NCBI GenBank assembly: GCA_020199905.1
Contig: JAIVJS010000008.1
Span: forward strand, 1-37,485
Length of the DNA stretch: 37,485 nucleotides
From: Acidobacteriota bacterium
Lineage (GTDB): Bacteria > Acidobacteriota > Thermoanaerobaculia > UBA5066 > Gp7-AA6
Reading direction: 5' to 3'
Shown: positions 30,696 to 37,485 of the stretch, in pieces
How the letters are laid out: every line of letters begins with the position of its first letter
Numbering within the stretch: position 1 is the first letter of the stretch
Translations under genes and position numbers: made by a program
The notes under the pieces: generated by a model
The model's input: only the letters and a program-made list of their open reading frames with translations
Databases searched by the model: none
What the model was told of the DNA's origin: nothing

Positions 30696-31376
30696 ATGGT
30701 CCGGCTTCCCTCGCTCGTTCTTTTCGCCCGGGTGCCCGAGGCGGGGCGCGTCAAAACGCGGCTGTCTCCCCGGCTGACCGACGAAGGCGCGCTTCGGCTC
30801 TACCGCGCCTTTCTGGAAGACGCGTCCCGGCTCTACGGAGTGGCGACAGAGTGGGAACCTGTGCTTGCGGCGGAGCCGGACCCCGACGCCCCCGAGCTCG
30901 CCCGGCTCTTTCCCTCGCCCTGGCGGCGCGAGACACAGGGAGGCGGCGGACTCGGCGAACGGCTGGCCGGCGCCTTTTCGCGTGAGTTCGCCCGCGGCGC
31001 CCCCGCGGCGATCGCCGTCGGATCGGACCATCCCGCCCTCGCCCGCGGAGCCGTCGCCGAGGCGCTCCGCCGCGTCGAGCAGGGCGGCGCCGCCGTCATT
31101 CCGGCGGAAGACGGGGGGTATTGCGCCATTGCATTTTCGGCGGGGGCTCCGTGGCAGGAAGCGCTGCGCGACGTCCCCTGGTCGACGGACGCCGTCCTGA
31201 GCGTCACGCGACGACGGCTGGCCGCTCGCGGGGTCGAGCTCTGGATGCTCGCCCCCGGATACGACGTCGACCGCCCCGAGGACGTGGACCGGCTGCGGCG
31301 CGATCTTTCCGCGCGGGACTCGCGCTCGTCGGACTACCCGGCCGCGACGGCGCGGGCGCTGGCGGAGCTGCCGTGA
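30696..31376 (+). CDS. DUF2064/TIGR04282-family nucleotidyl- or glycosyltransferase-like protein
   Basis: This 226-residue GT-A-fold protein begins LVLFARVPEAGRVKTRLSPR, with the phosphate-binding loop and the Arg/Lys typical of the group. It continues with VGSDHPALARGAVAEALRRV, a DxP-like segment at GSDHP, then AAVIPAEDGGYCAIAF and VPWSTDAVLSVTRRRL, and ends with a DVDRPEDVDRL motif. Members are often called transferase 1, rSAM/selenodomain-associated; none of those partners is here. The substrate is unknown. ATG 30696 has no Shine-Dalgarno but a TACGAT 6 bases upstream. It overlaps the NAD(P)H-hydrate gene by 4 bp (GTGA). Confidence 0.87.
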   Translation: MVRLPSLVLFARVPEAGRVKTRLSPRLTDEGALRLYRAFLEDASRLYGVATEWEPVLAAEPDPDAPELARLFPSPWRRETQGGGGLGERLAGAFSREFARGAPAAIAVGSDHPALARGAVAEALRRVEQGGAAVIPAEDGGYCAIAFSAGAPWQEALRDVPWSTDAVLSVTRRRLAARGVELWMLAPGYDVDRPEDVDRLRRDLSARDSRSSDYPAATARALAELP

Positions 31377-32929
31377 TCCCGGTCCTCGACTCCCGGCGGA
31401 TGCGCGCCGCGGACGCGGCCGCCATCCACGGGGGCACACCCTCGTGCGAACTGATGGAAAACGCGGCCGCCGCCCTCGTCGACGAGATCCGGGTGAGCTT
31501 TCCGGACTGGACTCGGATTGTCGTGGCGTGCGGCCCGGGCAACAACGGGGGAGACGGCCTCGCCGCCGCCCGGCTCCTCGCGGCCGAGGGAGCGTCCGTC
31601 GCTCTTTTCTCGCTGAATCCCCCCTCGGGCTATCGCGGCGACGCGGCGGCGAATCGCGAGCGGGCAGAGGATGCGGGCCTCGAAGTCGTCTCCCTCGCCT
31701 CCCGCGGCGGATGGACTCGCTTCCGCGACTCCCTCGGCGCGTCGGACGGCGTCGTCGACGCTCTCTTCGGAACGGGATTGTCGCGGGCGCTTCGTGGGCG
31801 GGCGGCCCGCGCGGTGGCCCAGATCGCCGGAAGCGGCCTCCCCGTCGTCTCCGCGGATGTTCCCTCGGGGCTCTCGGCCGATTCGGGGAGGCCGCCCGGC
31901 GATTCGATCGTCGCCGCGCGTACGGTCGCCTTTGCAGCGCCGAAGCTCTGCCACGTTCTGCCTCCCGCGCGCGGGCGCTGCGGCCGCGTCGCCATCCGCG
32001 ACATCGGGATTCCTCGCGCGGTCCTCGACCGCCAGCGAAGCCGCGTTCGCCTCGTCGAGCGCGGGGACGTCGCCCGCCTCCTTCCGGCGCGGCCGCTCGA
32101 CTCGAACAAGGCGGACTTCGGCCGGCTGGCGATCATCGCCGGGTCGCGAGGCAAGGCGGGAGCCGCCATTCTCGCGGCGCGCGGCGCTCTCCGGGCGGGT
32201 GCAGGCCTGGTGACGATCTTCTGTCCGGAGTCGATCGAGAGTATCGCCGTGTCGGGAATTCCGGAGGCGATGACGCGGGGTCTCCCCGAACGCGCCGGGG
32301 TGCTCGCCCCGGAGGCCGCGCCGTTGCTCGCGGAGGCGCTCGGGGGTTTCGACGCCGCCGTCGCGGGCCCCGGGTTGTCCGGCGGCGAGGGAGTACGGGC
32401 GTCGTTGAACGCGGTCCTCCGGCTCCGTATGCGGCTCGTCTGCGACGCCGACGCGCTGAACGCCTTGTCCGGAAACCTCGCGGTGTTTTCGCGCCGGCGG
32501 GCGCCCACGGTCCTGACGCCGCATCCCGGCGAGGCCGGCCGGCTGCTGTCCCTGACCCCGCGGCAGATTCAGGACGACCGCCTTTCGGCGGCGGCACGGC
32601 TCGCGAAGGAGACTCGATCGATCGCCGTCCTGAAAGGCGAAGGAACGCTCACCGCGACGCCGTCCGGCCGCGTGACGGTGAACTCGACCGGAACGCCGCT
32701 TCTTTCCGCTCCCGGGTCGGGCGACGTGCTCGCCGGAATGATCGGCGCGTATCTGGCGGCGGGGCTGCCGCCGGAAGACGCGGCCGTCGCCGCCGTCTAC
32801 CTGCACGGGGCGGCCGGACAGCGGCTCGCCCTCGTCCTGGGGGACGCGGGCATGCTCGCGGGCGAGCTCGCCGACGCAATCCCGGGCACGCGGCTCGCGC
32901 TCTCGGCCGCGCCGGAACCTCGAGCGTGA
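31373..32929 (+). CDS. nnr: Bifunctional NAD(P)H-hydrate epimerase/dehydratase
   Basis: The 518-residue protein repairs damaged NAD(P)H. The N-terminal half (1-210) is the epimerase: MRAADAAAIHGGTPSCELME, CGPGNNGGDGLAAARLL, DALFGTGLSRALRG, VSADVPSGLSADSG. The C-terminal half is the ADP/ATP-dependent dehydratase with a ribokinase fold: DFGRLAIIAGSRGKAGAAIL, TVLTPHPGEAGRLL, IAVLKGEGTLTATPSG, LLSAPGSGDVLAGMIGAY. The order epimerase-dehydratase is the usual bacterial fusion (YjeF/Nnr). GTG 31373 overlaps the upstream stop. It is convergent with an outer-membrane protein gene after an 89-bp gap in which no terminator is clear. Confidence 0.95.
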   Translation: MIPVLDSRRMRAADAAAIHGGTPSCELMENAAAALVDEIRVSFPDWTRIVVACGPGNNGGDGLAAARLLAAEGASVALFSLNPPSGYRGDAAANRERAEDAGLEVVSLASRGGWTRFRDSLGASDGVVDALFGTGLSRALRGRAARAVAQIAGSGLPVVSADVPSGLSADSGRPPGDSIVAARTVAFAAPKLCHVLPPARGRCGRVAIRDIGIPRAVLDRQRSRVRLVERGDVARLLPARPLDSNKADFGRLAIIAGSRGKAGAAILAARGALRAGAGLVTIFCPESIESIAVSGIPEAMTRGLPERAGVLAPEAAPLLAEALGGFDAAVAGPGLSGGEGVRASLNAVLRLRMRLVCDADALNALSGNLAVFSRRRAPTVLTPHPGEAGRLLSLTPRQIQDDRLSAAARLAKETRSIAVLKGEGTLTATPSGRVTVNSTGTPLLSAPGSGDVLAGMIGAYLAAGLPPEDAAVAAVYLHGAAGQRLALVLGDAGMLAGELADAIPGTRLALSAAPEPRA

Positions 32930-33018
32930 CGGACGAGGTGCTCTCCGACTCGCCCGGGGAGACGGAGGAGGCGGGAGTCCGTCTCGGGCGGGAGGTCGGG
33001 GGCCGAGACGTCCTCTAT

Positions 33019-33618
33019 CTAGTCGTCGAAGAAGGAGTCGCACCGGCCGTTCCGGTCGTTTCCATTCCGGACGCGCGTGCCGTAGTAGCGGCCGTCGAAG
33101 CGCATCCCGAAGTTCGGAGTGAACATCGTCTTCAGTCCCACCGCGGCGCTGGCCGTGAACTTGTTCTCGCTGCCGGCCGTCGATCCCGCCACGTGCGGGT
33201 CGAGGCGCGCCGCGCCGGCGCCGAGGCTGATGTAGGGAGTCAGCCGCGGGTTGCGGCCGAAGTTGAAGGTCATGTAGCCGAGGTAGTAGTCGATGTCGAG
33301 GTCGCCCAGCCGGCGAGATCCCGGACCGAAGAGAGCGCCTCCGTCATGCGTCACGAAGAACGTCTCCGTGTGCGAGTACTGCAGCTCGAGCTCGAAGGAT
33401 CTGGTCACGAGGAACCCGATCCGGCCGCCGAACGTCGCGTGGTCGTCGACGTCGACGTCCGAAGTGAAGAGCGCGTTGGTGCCCCGGGAGAACTTGCCGC
33501 CGAAGAGATAGCCCCCGAAGGGGTTGATCTCGACGACGTTCGAGCGAGACTGGGCCAGGCCCGTCGCGGCGGAAACGATCAGGACGAGGAGGAACAGGGA
33601 CGCGATTCGGGTTTTCAT
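33019..33618 (-). CDS. Outer-membrane beta-barrel protein
   Basis: This 199-residue protein has a signal peptide (KTRIASLFLLVLIVSAATGLAQ) and then alternating strands typical of an 8-strand barrel: EINPFGGYLFGG, HATFGGRIGFLVTRSFELEL, DIDYYLGYMTFNFG, LTPYISLGAGAARL, KFTASAAVGLKTMFTPNFGM, FDGRYYGTRV. It resembles OmpA-N/Opa-like small barrels. Some such proteins end in Phe at the last strand; this one has a short tail (RNGRCDSFFDD) after it. ATG 33618 has GGAGG 5 bases upstream. Its promoter should lie in the 258-bp gap 33619-33876, where a direct repeat is seen. Function is unknown. Confidence 0.85.
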   Translation of the reverse strand: MKTRIASLFLLVLIVSAATGLAQSRSNVVEINPFGGYLFGGKFSRGTNALFTSDVDVDDHATFGGRIGFLVTRSFELELQYSHTETFFVTHDGGALFGPGSRRLGDLDIDYYLGYMTFNFGRNPRLTPYISLGAGAARLDPHVAGSTAGSENKFTASAAVGLKTMFTPNFGMRFDGRYYGTRVRNGNDRNGRCDSFFDD

Positions 33619-33817
33619 GAGGCCTCCGGTGGGTGGATCGTTACGGGCGCCGTTCGCGACCCCGAACGGGACGCGGACGACGGACGGATGCAAGCGAGGG
33701 GCCGAATCCTGAAGGACGGGCCGGGGCGGGGACGTGCGTTCCCGCTTCCGGGCCGAGCGCGGACTCATTTTGAAGCGGGTGGTACGGCGGCTCTCGACGG
33801 CGGCCTGCCGTCCGGAG

Positions 33818-33863
33818 CCGCGCGGTGTGCGCGCTGCGCGCTCCCTTCGGATCCGCGCGGTGT
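33818..33863. repeat. 11-bp direct repeat in the gap before the barrel gene
   Basis: CCGCGCGGTGT occurs at 33818-33828 and 33853-33863, 35 bp apart centre to centre, within the gap 33619-33876 that otherwise holds no gene. The spacing is about 3.3 turns. It could be a regulator site upstream of the minus-strand barrel gene, or chance in a GC-rich gap. Confidence 0.35.
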
Positions 33864-33876
33864 CCGCGGTCCTTTC

Positions 33877-34374
33877 TTACCGTCCCGTCTTGCGGGTGGC
33901 CTTCAGGTGTCGCTCGATGATCTGCTTCCATTTCCCTTCCACCTCGGCCGAGTACCCCACCTGGTTGTCGAGGAGGGTCCGGTCCGGACCGATCAGGAAC
34001 GTGGACGGAATGCCGAGGGCCGTCATCTGGCCGGCGTCTTCGGGCGACGCGTAGTAGATCGGAAGGGAGATGTTGTAACGCTTCATGAAGGGCTCGATGC
34101 GCTTGCGGTCCGCATCGATGTTGACGGCGACGACGACGAAGTTCCGATCGCTGTAGCGGTCGTACATTCGCTGCACCACCGGCAGCTCGAGCCGGCAGGG
34201 CCCGCACCACGTCGCCCAGACGTTGACGAGCACCACGTTGCCCTTCAGCTGTGACAGGCGCACCGCGCCGCCCTCCGCTCCGGCGAACTCGAGATCGGGG
34301 AAGGGGCGCGCCTCCTGGGCGGAGGCCCCGGCGGCGCAGAGCGCGAGAAGGAGGGCAGGCAGGAGGGAGCGCAT
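33877..34374 (-). CDS. TlpA/ResA-like exported thioredoxin
   Basis: The 165-residue protein has a signal peptide (RSLLPALLLALCAAGASA) and a thioredoxin fold with the active site NVWATWCGPCRLELPV. The ResA/TlpA features follow: NFVVVAVNIDADRKRIEPF, then GIPSTFLIGPD with the cis-Pro, and a short C-terminal helix. The reduction partner is not in the window; cytochrome c maturation or general disulfide reduction in the periplasm are the usual roles. GGAGG lies 4 bases before the ATG. It is on the same strand as the barrel gene, 258 bp upstream. The gap 34375-34598 holds no gene. Confidence 0.92.
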   Translation of the reverse strand: MRSLLPALLLALCAAGASAQEARPFPDLEFAGAEGGAVRLSQLKGNVVLVNVWATWCGPCRLELPVVQRMYDRYSDRNFVVVAVNIDADRKRIEPFMKRYNISLPIYYASPEDAGQMTALGIPSTFLIGPDRTLLDNQVGYSAEVEGKWKQIIERHLKATRKTGR

Positions 34375-34598
34375 CGGACCTCCGGAACAACGTGTCCGCG
34401 TTTCTTATTTCCCCAAGCCCTGCGCCCGGCCGGGTCACGTCACGGATCCCTGTCTGCCCGACCCCCGGCACGGGGAGCCTGCGCCGCGGGAGGATAGCCG
34501 GTTCGCGGAGAGGACCGCTTCGGAGAGATTCGGGCCGCTCCCTGAGCGGGGGCGCGACGCCTCGGCGACGAGCGGCACCGCGTGATAGAAGGCGGCCC

Positions 34599-35630
34599 AT
34601 GCCCGACGCCGCTCCCGCTCTCCTCGCCCGCGTCCTGCGGGGCGGGAGGACAGAGTCGGTGCACCGGGGCTCCGTCGCGGTCGTCGACGAGGACGGGCGG
34701 ATGCTCGGCTCCTGCGGCCAGCCCGGCGGCGCCATCTACCTTCGCTCCGCGGCAAAGCCATTTCAGGTGATGCCGCTTCTGGCGTCCGGCGGGGAACGGG
34801 CCTTCCGGCTCGGCAACGACGAGATCGCGCTCATGTGCGCATCGCACGGCGGAGAGCCGCGGCACGTGCGGGTCGCGCGGCGCATTCTCGCGCGCGGGGG
34901 ATTCGGAATTGGCGATCTTGCCTGCGGGGCCCATCTCCCGATGCACGAGCCTTCCGCCCGCGCCCTGCTCGCCGCAGGAGAGAAACCGACCGCGCTCCAC
35001 AACAACTGCTCCGGAAAGCACGCGGGACTCCTGCTGACCTGCCGCCTGCTGGGGCTCCCACCCCGCGGGTACTGGGAGCCCTGGCATCCGCTCCAGGCGG
35101 AGATCCTCGCGCGGGTCTCGGAGTTCACGGGCGTGCCGTCCGCGGAGATCGGCCTGGCGGTGGATGGATGCAGCCTGCCCGTCTACTTCCTTCCGCTCTC
35201 GGCGCTCGCGCTCTCGTACGCGCGACTGCTGTCCCGCGGATGGCCGGGAGAGAGCGGGGCCGCGGCGCGGGCCGTCCGGGCGATGACGGGCAGTCCCGGA
35301 ATGGTGGCCGGAAAGGATCGGTTCACGACCGATTTCCTGGCGGCCGGCTCCGGCCGGTGGATCGGCAAAGAAGGCGCCGAGGGCGTCTACGCCGTCGGTC
35401 TCAAGGGGCGGAGAAAGGATGAGAAGGCGATCGGGATCGCGTTCAAGGTCGAAGACGGATCTTCGCGATCCCGTGACGCGGTATGTCTTGCGATTCTCGA
35501 ACGGCTCGGGAGGCTCGGCGCCGGGCCGCGTTCGCGTCTCTCGCGCTGGCGCGACCCCGTGATCCGCAACGTCCGGGGTGAGGAGGTCGGTGAAGTCCGC
35601 GCCGAGGTCTCCCTCACGGCCGATGGATAA
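34599..35630 (+). CDS. L-asparaginase of the Rhizobium etli (ReAV) type, PF06089
   Basis: This 343-residue enzyme is of the class unrelated to E. coli-type asparaginases. The catalytic features known from ReAV are present: the Ser-xx-Lys pair in LRSAAKPFQ (Ser50, Lys53), Ser in MCASHGGEP, the zinc-site Cys and Lys in NNCSGKHAG, the second Cys in DGCSLPVYF, and Lys in VAGKDRF. The reaction is asparagine to aspartate and ammonia. No signal peptide is seen, so it should act in the cytoplasm. It starts at ATG 34599 without a Shine-Dalgarno. A GATAGA/TAGAAG stretch lies 7 to 9 bases upstream, but a proper -10 is doubtful. Confidence 0.92.
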   Translation: MPDAAPALLARVLRGGRTESVHRGSVAVVDEDGRMLGSCGQPGGAIYLRSAAKPFQVMPLLASGGERAFRLGNDEIALMCASHGGEPRHVRVARRILARGGFGIGDLACGAHLPMHEPSARALLAAGEKPTALHNNCSGKHAGLLLTCRLLGLPPRGYWEPWHPLQAEILARVSEFTGVPSAEIGLAVDGCSLPVYFLPLSALALSYARLLSRGWPGESGAAARAVRAMTGSPGMVAGKDRFTTDFLAAGSGRWIGKEGAEGVYAVGLKGRRKDEKAIGIAFKVEDGSSRSRDAVCLAILERLGRLGAGPRSRLSRWRDPVIRNVRGEEVGEVRAEVSLTADG

Positions 35631-35643
35631 TCGCTTCGGAGAA

Positions 35644-35649
35644 TATCGT
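35644..35649 (+). promoter_or_regulatory. -10-like hexamer TATCGT before the rhodanese-like gene
   Basis: TATCGT ends 6 bases before the ATG at 35656, with no Shine-Dalgarno between them; it starts 13 bases after the asparaginase stop. It matches TANNNT and the spacing seen before recN and the DUF2064 gene. Confidence 0.45.
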
Positions 35650-35655
35650 CCGACC

Positions 35656-36093
35656 ATGCCGTTCCTGCGCCCGCTCGCGGCCGCGGCGCTCTGCCTCGGG
35701 CTCGCTTCGTCCGGCTGCGCGACCAGCCGCCGCGTCGTCGAATCTCTGACGGCCAACTGCCGGGAGGTGCAGCCGGGCGTCGCCAACGAGATGATCCGGG
35801 ACAATCCGCGGTCGCTCGTGCTCGACGTGCGGCATCGGGAGGAGTTCACCGCGGACCTGCCGCACCTGCAGCGATGCCGCGAGGTCCCTCTTTCGGAGCT
35901 TCCCCGCCGGTTCTCCGAGATCGGGGCCTGGAAAAAGGAGACGATCGTGATCTTCAGCCGCGACGGGACCGATGCGGCCTCGGCCTGCGAGTTTCTCGCG
36001 CGGCAGGGCTTCCTCTACGTGTCTCACGTGGAAGGCGGCGTCGCCGAGTGGCAGCGCCGGCGCTTCGGCCTCTTCGGCGGCACGGGGAGCTGA
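35656..36093 (+). CDS. Rhodanese-like lipoprotein lacking the catalytic cysteine
   Basis: The 145-residue protein has a lipoprotein signal peptide (PLAAAALCLGLASSGC, Cys21) and a rhodanese fold: LVLDVRHREEFTADLPHL, REVPLSELPRRFSEI, KKETIVIFSRDGTDAASACE and GFLYVSHVEGGVAEWQRR. The active-site loop, usually CxxGxRS, reads FSRDGTDAA here, with Ser at the place of Cys, so sulfur transfer is unlikely. It may bind a partner or anions. ATG 35656 is chosen for the signal peptide; an upstream frame extends into the asparaginase gene but gives no signal peptide. It precedes the UbiD gene by 2 bp. Confidence 0.88.
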   Translation: MPFLRPLAAAALCLGLASSGCATSRRVVESLTANCREVQPGVANEMIRDNPRSLVLDVRHREEFTADLPHLQRCREVPLSELPRRFSEIGAWKKETIVIFSRDGTDAASACEFLARQGFLYVSHVEGGVAEWQRRRFGLFGGTGS

Positions 36094-36095
36094 CG

Positions 36096-37485
36096 GTGGC
36101 GTTCCGAAACCTTGGCGCGTTCATCGACCGCCTGGAGTCGATGGGAGAGCTGGTGCGGATCGCCCGCCCCGTGTCCCCGAATCTCGAGATCGCCGAGATC
36201 GCAGACCGCGCGGTCAAAGGCGGAGGGCCGGCCCTTCTCTTCGGGAACGTGACCGGATCGGCCGTGCCGGTCGCCATCAATCTGTTCGCGTCTCGGCGCC
36301 GGATGCTCGAAGCGCTCGAGATCGGCTCATGGGACGAGTGGGAGAAGCGTCTCGAATTTTTCCTGGATCCGAGAGCGCCGGAAGGGATCTTCGACAAGCT
36401 GAAGGCGATTCCCCGCGTCACGGAGCTCGCCTCGCTCTTTCCGAAGACCGTGCGGTCGGGCGCCTCGCAGGAGATCGTGCAGACCGGCGACGAGGTGGAC
36501 CTCTCCGCTCTGCCGGTCCTGACGTGCTGGCCGCAGGACGGCGGCCCGTTTATCACGATGCCGCTCGTCATTACGAAGGATCCGACCTCAGGAAAGACGA
36601 ACGTCGGCATGTATCGGATGCAGGTCTACGACCGGAACACGACGGGGATGCACTGGCAGAAGCATAAGGATGGAGCGGGGCAGGCGAGGGGATACGAGCG
36701 GGAGGGCCGCCGGATGGAAGTCGCGGTGGCGATCGGTTGCGACCCCGCGACGGTCTTCTCCGCCATCGCGCCTCTCCCGCCGGGCGTCTCGGAGTTTCTC
36801 TTCTCGGGTTTCCTGCGCGGCGAAGCCGTGCCCCTGGTGCGGGCGCGAACGGTCGACCTGCTCGTCCCCGCGGAAGCGGAAATCGTGCTCGAGGGCTACG
36901 TCGATCCCGGAGAGCGACGCCGGGAGGGACCGTTCGGAGATCACACGGGGTATTACTCCCTCGAGGACGATTTTCCGATCTTCCACGTCACGGCGGTCAC
37001 GCGGCGGCGGTCTCCCGTCTACCTCACGACGATCGTGGGCCCTCCTCCGATGGAGGACGGATTTCTCGGAGAAGCGGTGGAGCGTCTCTTTCTCCCGCTC
37101 GTGCGGAAGACGATTCCCGAGATCGTCGACATGCACCTGCCCGTCGAAGGCGTCTTCCACAACCTGATGATCGTCGCGATCGACAAGCGATTTCCGGGTC
37201 ACGCGCGCAAGACGATGCACGCGATCTGGGGCACGGGGCAAATGATGTTCACGAAGGTGATCGTGGTGGTGGACGGCGACGTGGATGTGCGGGACCCGGG
37301 GCGGCTTCTCTGGAAAGCGCTGGCAGCGATCGACCCGGAACGTGACATCGAGTTCGTCCACGGGCCGGTCGATGAGCTCGATCACGCCTCGCCCATCCCG
37401 TGTCTCGGCAGCAAGATGGGCATCGACGCGACCCGGAAGTGGAAGGAAGAGGGATTTCTGCGGCGGTGGCCGGACGAGATTCGGA
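36096..37485 (+). CDS. ubiD: UbiD-family prenylated-FMN decarboxylase (3' end beyond the window)
   Basis: Open frame from GTG 36096, 463 codons to the window edge, against about 490 expected, so only a short C-terminus is missing. It begins VAFRNLGAFIDRLESMGELV. Conserved blocks include GNVTGSAVPVAINLFASRRR, NVGMYRMQVYDRNTTGMHWQ (with the Asn, Arg and His around the cofactor), EIVLEGYVDPGERRREGPFG followed by DHTGYYS with the catalytic Glu, and PVYLTTIVGPPPMEDGFLGE. UbiD enzymes decarboxylate aromatic or alkenyl acids, often in ubiquinone or menaquinone synthesis, using prenyl-FMN from UbiX, which is not seen here. The exact substrate is unknown. It follows the rhodanese-like gene with no gap for a promoter. 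Confidence 0.95.
   Translation, partial: MAFRNLGAFIDRLESMGELVRIARPVSPNLEIAEIADRAVKGGGPALLFGNVTGSAVPVAINLFASRRRMLEALEIGSWDEWEKRLEFFLDPRAPEGIFDKLKAIPRVTELASLFPKTVRSGASQEIVQTGDEVDLSALPVLTCWPQDGGPFITMPLVITKDPTSGKTNVGMYRMQVYDRNTTGMHWQKHKDGAGQARGYEREGRRMEVAVAIGCDPATVFSAIAPLPPGVSEFLFSGFLRGEAVPLVRARTVDLLVPAEAEIVLEGYVDPGERRREGPFGDHTGYYSLEDDFPIFHVTAVTRRRSPVYLTTIVGPPPMEDGFLGEAVERLFLPLVRKTIPEIVDMHLPVEGVFHNLMIVAIDKRFPGHARKTMHAIWGTGQMMFTKVIVVVDGDVDVRDPGRLLWKALAAIDPERDIEFVHGPVDELDHASPIPCLGSKMGIDATRKWKEEGFLRRWPDEIR

Overview
The window reads as a GC-rich bacterial chromosome (no phage, transposase, rRNA, tRNA or CRISPR seen), most likely from the Acidobacteriota. The lineage call rests on a secreted VWFA protein of the acidobacterial type, a TPR lipoprotein-TonB-ExbB-ExbD-ExbD operon, a surface protein ending in an LPxTA-like anchor (MPRTAS + hydrophobic helix + Arg tail), and a fragment of a secreted C-terminal domain ending CGGSDTNAF that is common in that phylum. 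The class is not decided by the sequence; Thermoanaerobaculia-like bacteria are my guess.

Layout. 1-1908 (minus): a truncated membrane-anchored gene, the anchored surface protein, and a purC that has lost an internal block and its frame. 2047-6265: aminopeptidase PepA (+), a secreted M28 metallopeptidase (-) and a hexapeptide acyltransferase (+), the last two with start codons sharing one CATATG, then a broken secreted-domain gene. 6397-14528 (+): recN, an E1-like ThiF/MoeB protein, tsaC, a gamma carbonic anhydrase, hisS, aspS and aroB, mostly joined by 4-bp stop/start overlaps. 14578-22891 (+): an HD-GYP sensor, a TPR lipoprotein apparently starting at CTG, ftsY, ribD, ribE, an unrecognised gene, hemW and a secreted DUF4412-like protein, closed by a bidirectional terminator. 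22961-28720 (-): a K+-independent-type proton pyrophosphatase and the Ton operon. 28921-32929 (+): VWFA protein, a DUF2064 transferase and bifunctional NAD(P)H-hydrate repair enzyme. 33019-34374 (-): an outer-membrane barrel and a TlpA-like thioredoxin. 34599-end (+): a ReAV-type asparaginase, a rhodanese-like lipoprotein without its catalytic Cys, and a UbiD decarboxylase cut by the window end.

How it fits together: most genes are housekeeping (translation, riboflavin, shikimate, haem maturation, repair). The envelope part is an energised outer membrane: HppA makes proton-motive force from pyrophosphate, and ExbB/ExbD/TonB spend it on outer-membrane transport.

The least ordinary content is between the genes. 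At least six intergenic stretches carry degenerate tandem repeats with an exact 7-bp period, in several sequence families and both orientations; two copies in opposite orientation flank tsaC. In addition, several transcription-unit-leading genes carry a TANNNT -10-like hexamer only 6-12 nt before the start codon and no Shine-Dalgarno, which suggests leaderless or near-leaderless mRNAs next to a majority of SD-led genes.
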